Below, piece after piece: positions 5,583 to 8,261 of a stretch of DNA of 8,261 bases. The stretch lies in contig DAGF01000005.1 of NCBI GenBank assembly GCA_002495645.1, positions 1 through 8,261 on the forward strand, read 5' to 3'. Numbering within the stretch: the first letter of the stretch is position 1; each line of letters opens with the position of its first letter. The translations under genes were made by a program, and so were the position numbers. The notes beneath the pieces were generated by a model that was given only the letters and a program-made list of their open reading frames with translations, did not search any database and was not told the origin of the DNA. This stretch comes from Euryarchaeota archaeon UBA549 (GTDB taxonomy: Archaea; Thermoplasmatota; Poseidoniia; Poseidoniales; Poseidoniaceae).

Positions 5583-5587
5583 GGTGA
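5580..5587 (+). promoter_or_regulatory. Shine-Dalgarno TGAGGTGA overlapping the uS8 stop, for uL6
   Basis: GAGGTGA at 5581-5587 lies 6 bases before the ATG at 5594, and the uS8 stop codon is the first three bases of the octamer. This is the fourth use of the same stop-in-Shine-Dalgarno design in the window. Confidence 0.85.
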
Positions 5588-5593
5588 AGAAAC

Positions 5594-6136
5594 ATGGTAA
5601 AACTCGACAGAATCGAACACACCGTAACCATCCCTGAGGGCGTTACTGCCAACATCAGCGAAGATGGCGTCGTGACCATTACCGGCCCCAAGGGCACGCT
5701 CACCCGGGCTTTCGAAAGCGATGTGGTTCAACTCTTCCAAGACGGCTCCGGTCTCATCGTTCGTGTGGACCTCCCTCGCCGAAAGCAACGAGCCCTCGCT
5801 GGAACCTGGAACGCCCACCTCAACAACATGGTCAAGGGCGTTACCGACGGCTTCACTTACAACCTCAAAGCCTTCTATTCTCACTTCCCAATGACGCTGG
5901 CCGTAAACGGCAACACCTTCCAAGTGAACAACTACTTTGGTGAGCGAGTTCCACGAACCGCTCACATTCTTGACAACGTTGACGTCAAGGTGTCCAACAA
6001 AGTTGAAGTCACCGTTTCCGGCATTGACAAGGAAGCAGTTGGTCAAACTGCAGCGAACATCGAGCGCTGCACGACCGTGAAGAACCGAGACCGCCGTGTC
6101 TTCCAGGATGGTATCTACCTGTTGAACAAGGAGTGA
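5594..6136 (+). CDS. rpl6: Large ribosomal subunit protein uL6 (L6)
   Basis: The 180-residue product is uL6, a two-domain 50S protein near the sarcin-ricin loop and the factor-binding site. The first domain has VTIPEGVTANISEDGVVTIT (11-30) and the archaeal hallmark TWNAHLNNMVKGVTDGFTYN (71-90). The second has NNYFGERVPR (112-121) and the archaeal C-terminal motif NRDRRVFQDGIYLLNK. The length matches archaeal uL6. The ATG at 5594 is set by GAGGTGA 6 bases upstream. The gene ends at 6136, five bases before the eL32 ATG. Confidence 0.97.
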   Translation: MVKLDRIEHTVTIPEGVTANISEDGVVTITGPKGTLTRAFESDVVQLFQDGSGLIVRVDLPRRKQRALAGTWNAHLNNMVKGVTDGFTYNLKAFYSHFPMTLAVNGNTFQVNNYFGERVPRTAHILDNVDVKVSNKVEVTVSGIDKEAVGQTAANIERCTTVKNRDRRVFQDGIYLLNKE

Positions 6137-6141
6137 TTGAC

Positions 6142-6777
6142 ATGGCAGAAGATTACGAATCAATGACCGTTGCCCAGCTCAAGGAAGCCCTCAAGGAAAT
6201 GGGCCTCCCTGTGTCTGGTAAGAAATCCGACCTCTTGGCCCGTCTGCAGGAAGCAGCCGGTCAAGCCGATGATGTCGTCGAAGAGGAGGCGCCCGTTGAG
6301 GAAGCCGCCGATGACGATGGATGGGACGACGAAGACTGGGACGATGAGGGCGAAGACGTCTACATGGTCAAGCAGAAGCCTGTTCTCAACGAGGAGATGA
6401 AGGCGGCCTTGGCGCTCCGTGCTGCTCAGAAGAAGAAAACGCCCTCGTTCCGTCGAACCGAATGGTTCCGCTACAAGCGACTTTCTCGCTCTGGATGGCG
6501 TGCTCCTCACGGTATGGACAACAAGCAACGTCGCAATTACAAGTACCGAGGCTCCTTGGTCCGAATCGGACACGGCAAAGTCGCCGCCGCTCGTTTCCTT
6601 CACCCGTCTGGCTTCCGCGAAGTGATGGTCCACAACACCGCTGACCTCGAAGCCATTGACCCCGAAACCGAAGCAGCCCGTGTGGGCGCTACGGTCGGCG
6701 GACGCAAGCGAGAGCACATTTACGCACGAGCCGATGAACTCGGTATTCGTGTGTTGAACCGACGGAGGGATGTTTGA
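6142..6777 (+). CDS. rpl32e: Large ribosomal subunit protein eL32 with N-terminal SAP-like domain and acidic linker
   Basis: The 211-residue product has three parts. Residues 5-40 (YESMTVAQLKEALKEMGLPV, then SGKKSDLLARLQEA) look like a SAP domain: a helix with TVxxLKExLKxxGLPVSGKK, then KSDLLxRL, a fold usually binding nucleic acids. Residues 43-72 are an acidic linker, 19 of 30 Asp or Glu. Residues from about 78 onward are eL32, with FRRTEWFRYKRLSRSGWRAP (103-122), GMDNKQRRNYKYRG (124-137), HPSGFREVMVHN (154-165), and a basic C-terminus ending VLNRRRDV. eL32 is a 50S protein of archaea and eukaryotes. Its core is about 130 residues, so the extension is about 75. Haloarchaeal eL32 also has an extension, of a different type as I recall it. 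The ATG at 6142 is chosen because an in-frame GTG at 6133 lies within AAGGAGTGA. Confidence 0.94.
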   Translation: MAEDYESMTVAQLKEALKEMGLPVSGKKSDLLARLQEAAGQADDVVEEEAPVEEAADDDGWDDEDWDDEGEDVYMVKQKPVLNEEMKAALALRAAQKKKTPSFRRTEWFRYKRLSRSGWRAPHGMDNKQRRNYKYRGSLVRIGHGKVAAARFLHPSGFREVMVHNTADLEAIDPETEAARVGATVGGRKREHIYARADELGIRVLNRRRDV

Positions 6778-7238
6778 TGCAAATCACCAATCAAAAGCGA
6801 ATCGCAGCTCGTCTGCTGAAGTGCGGCGAAAACCGAGTCTGGATCAACCCGCTCTACGTTGACCAAGTCGCTTCAGCCGTCCAAACCGACGACATTCGCG
6901 AGTTCATCGACGAAGGCTGGATTCGTGCCAAGCCCGTCAAGGGAACCTCCCGTGTTCGTGCTCGAGCCCGCTTGGCTCAGAAGCGAAAGGGTCGCCGTAA
7001 GGGACAAGGAACCCGTGCCGGTACGGCCAACGCTCGAAACCCACGAAAGAACCGCTGGATGCGAACCATCCGCAGCCAACGCCGTGTGTTGAAGGAACTT
7101 CGAGAGGACAAGACCATCGAACCCTCGCAGTACCGCCGATACTACCTCAAGGCCAAGGGCGGTTCCTACCGTTCCATTGCCCACATGCGTTCTCAAATGA
7201 CGCTTGAGGGTGTTGAATTCAAGGGAGGCGATGAGTGA
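6777..7238 (+). CDS. rpl19e: Large ribosomal subunit protein eL19 (L19e)
   Basis: The 153-residue product is eL19, an archaeal/eukaryotic 50S protein whose long helix reaches toward the 30S subunit to form an intersubunit bridge. Diagnostic blocks are KRIAARLLKCGENRVWINP (8-26), the Arg-rich KGTSRVRARARLAQKRKGRR (55-74), GQGTRAGTANAR (77-88), and WMRTIRSQRRVLKELRED (94-111) followed by YRRYYLKAKGG. The length is normal. The start ATG at 6777 shares a base with the eL32 stop (TGATG), and GGAGGGAT (6764-6771) lies 5 bases upstream. The in-frame TTG at 6774 is the less likely start. The eL32-eL19-uL18-uS5 order is the standard archaeal one. Confidence 0.97.
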   Translation: MQITNQKRIAARLLKCGENRVWINPLYVDQVASAVQTDDIREFIDEGWIRAKPVKGTSRVRARARLAQKRKGRRKGQGTRAGTANARNPRKNRWMRTIRSQRRVLKELREDKTIEPSQYRRYYLKAKGGSYRSIAHMRSQMTLEGVEFKGGDE

Positions 7239-7747
7239 TGGCAGGCAACAATCGACGTTCGATTTTCCGCCGACGAAAGGCCGGTTTGACCGACTACCGT
7301 CGCCGTTTGAAGTTGCTCCGTGGGCAAATGCCTCGTGCCGTTGTCCGTGTTTCCAACACCCGCACCACCTGTCAACTCGTCACGTGGGCAGCAGACGGTG
7401 ACCTCGTGTCCGTGTCCGTCACCGGCTCCGACCTTGTGAAGAAGTACGGATGGCCGAGCAACCGCTCGCTCAAATCCGTTCCAGCCTCCTACCTCGTCGG
7501 TTTTGCCATGGGCAAAGCCGCCATTGCCTCCGGCGCCAGCGAAGCCGTGCTCGACATCGGTTTGGCTGCCAGCACCCGGGGTGGCCGTGTTTACGCCGCC
7601 CTCAAGGGCATGAGCGATGCAGGTCTTGAAATTCCACACAGCGAAGACGTCTACCCCGATGAGGACCGCTTGAGCGGCGCCCACATCGACGACAGCGTCT
7701 CCGGAGACATTGAAACCACCAAGAACACCATTGAGGGGGCCTACTGA
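7238..7747 (+). CDS. rpl18: Large ribosomal subunit protein uL18 (L18)
   Basis: The 169-residue product is uL18 of the archaeal/eukaryotic L18/L5e family, which binds 5S rRNA with uL5 in the central protuberance. Motifs are the N-terminal FRRRKAGLTDYRRRLKLL (10-27), RAVVRVSNTRTTCQLV (33-48), and DIGLAASTRGGRVYAALKGM (106-125) running into SDAGLEIPHS. It is slightly shorter than many archaeal homologues, mainly at the C-terminus. The ATG at 7238 shares a base with the eL19 stop (TGATG), with GGAGG at 7224-7228. An in-frame GTG at 7235 cannot be excluded but the ATG is preferred. The stop shares a base with uS5. Confidence 0.96.
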   Translation: MAGNNRRSIFRRRKAGLTDYRRRLKLLRGQMPRAVVRVSNTRTTCQLVTWAADGDLVSVSVTGSDLVKKYGWPSNRSLKSVPASYLVGFAMGKAAIASGASEAVLDIGLAASTRGGRVYAALKGMSDAGLEIPHSEDVYPDEDRLSGAHIDDSVSGDIETTKNTIEGAY

Positions 7748-8261
7748 TGACCGAAGAACACACGCCAACCATGGCACCAGGTTTGCTTCAAGCCTATGCA
7801 CCTGAAGAAGCCGATGAGATGCCCGACCCTCGACGCCGACGACGCAACCAAGACGATCCCATCGCAAACTTGCGAAAGTGGGAGCCACGAACCCGATTGG
7901 GTGCAGCCGTCATGGCGGGGAAGATCATCACCTACGAAGCCGCTTTGGCTTCCGGTCTCCCCATTCGTGAGGTTGAAATTGTGGACGCTTTGATCCCTGA
8001 CCTTGAAGATGAAGTGATCGATGTCAACATGGTTCAGCGCATGACCGACAGCGGTCGACGTGTCCGCTTCAACGTCATGGCTTGTGTTGGCAACCGAGAC
8101 GGCTACGTTGGACTCGGCATGGCCAAGGCCAAGGAAGTCGCAACCGCCATCCGCAAGGCCATCACCGCCGCCAAGTTGAACCTCATTTCAGTTCAGCGAG
8201 GCAACGGTTCGTGGGAATCTTCTCCCGGACCGGGCAACACCGTGCCGTTCAAGGTCAACGG
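7747..8261 (+). CDS. rps5: Small ribosomal subunit protein uS5 (S5), N-terminal part, partial
   Basis: The frame is open to the window end: 171 codons are visible of an expected 210-220. uS5 lies at the back of the 30S near the mRNA entry channel and affects decoding accuracy. Motifs are WEPRTRLGAAVMAGKI (45-60), EIVDALIPDLEDEVIDVNMV (77-96) followed by QRMTDSGRR, then VGNRDGYVGLGMAKAKEV (114-131) and AAKLNLISVQRGNGSWE (141-157). The N-terminus (1-44) is longer than in many archaeal uS5 proteins and has an Arg-5 run at 29-33. After GSWE the sequence reads SSPGPGNTVPFKV, without the cysteines I recall in many euryarchaeal homologues. The start at 7747 shares its A with the uL18 stop (TGATG), with GAGGGGG at 7733-7739. 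Confidence 0.95.
   Translation, partial: MTEEHTPTMAPGLLQAYAPEEADEMPDPRRRRRNQDDPIANLRKWEPRTRLGAAVMAGKIITYEAALASGLPIREVEIVDALIPDLEDEVIDVNMVQRMTDSGRRVRFNVMACVGNRDGYVGLGMAKAKEVATAIRKAITAAKLNLISVQRGNGSWESSPGPGNTVPFKVN

Noticed and set aside
1..8261. A novel accessory system, mobile element, CRISPR array or defence locus
   Set aside because: Every stretch is explained by conserved operon genes in canonical archaeal order. No inverted terminal repeats, transposase, direct-repeat array or unknown open frame larger than a shadow was found.

Overview
The window is a continuous run of an archaeal S10/spc-type ribosomal protein operon, entirely on the + strand. It contains 19 genes: 17 complete and two cut by the window ends. 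The order is uL2 (3' end), uS19, uL22, uS3, uL29, aIF1/SUI1, RNase P Rpp29, uS17, uL14, uL24, eS4, uL5, uS14, uS8, uL6, eL32, eL19, uL18, uS5 (5' part). Genes absent from bacteria (eS4, eL32, eL19, aIF1, Rpp29) and this order identify an archaeon with euryarchaeal-style organisation. The moderately high GC, frequent CGA arginine codons and protein style fit a marine member of Thermoplasmatota such as Marine Group II (Poseidoniales). That placement is an inference from memory and was not tested.

Layout. Positions 1-2058 hold the end of the S10-like block (uL2, uS19, uL22, uS3, uL29). Positions 2084-2642 hold two non-ribosomal-protein genes, the initiation factor aIF1 and the RNase P protein Rpp29, as is usual in euryarchaea. 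Positions 2647-8261 hold the spc-like block. The longest gap between genes is 25 bases (2059-2083). Most junctions overlap by 1 or 4 bases or are separated by 10 bases or fewer. I see no promoter, terminator, tRNA, mobile element or CRISPR, so the window looks like the interior of one long transcript.

Translation signals are strong. Nearly every gene has a Shine-Dalgarno sequence complementary to the archaeal 16S 3' end, and several junctions use stereotyped designs. At four of them the upstream stop codon is the first three bases of TGAGGTGA, so stop codon and Shine-Dalgarno are the same sequence. At four others stop and start share a base as TGATG. Two genes overlap by four bases (GTGA or ATGA). 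The gene products act together in ribosome assembly, with start-site selection (aIF1) and tRNA 5' maturation (Rpp29) made from the same message.

The content is mostly conserved and I do not see a new accessory system. The points most worth a second look are an eL32 with an apparent N-terminal SAP-like domain and acidic linker, a 15-bp tandem duplication expanding the KOW loop of uL24, the markedly lower GC and different codon use of aIF1, and the stop-in-Shine-Dalgarno junctions.
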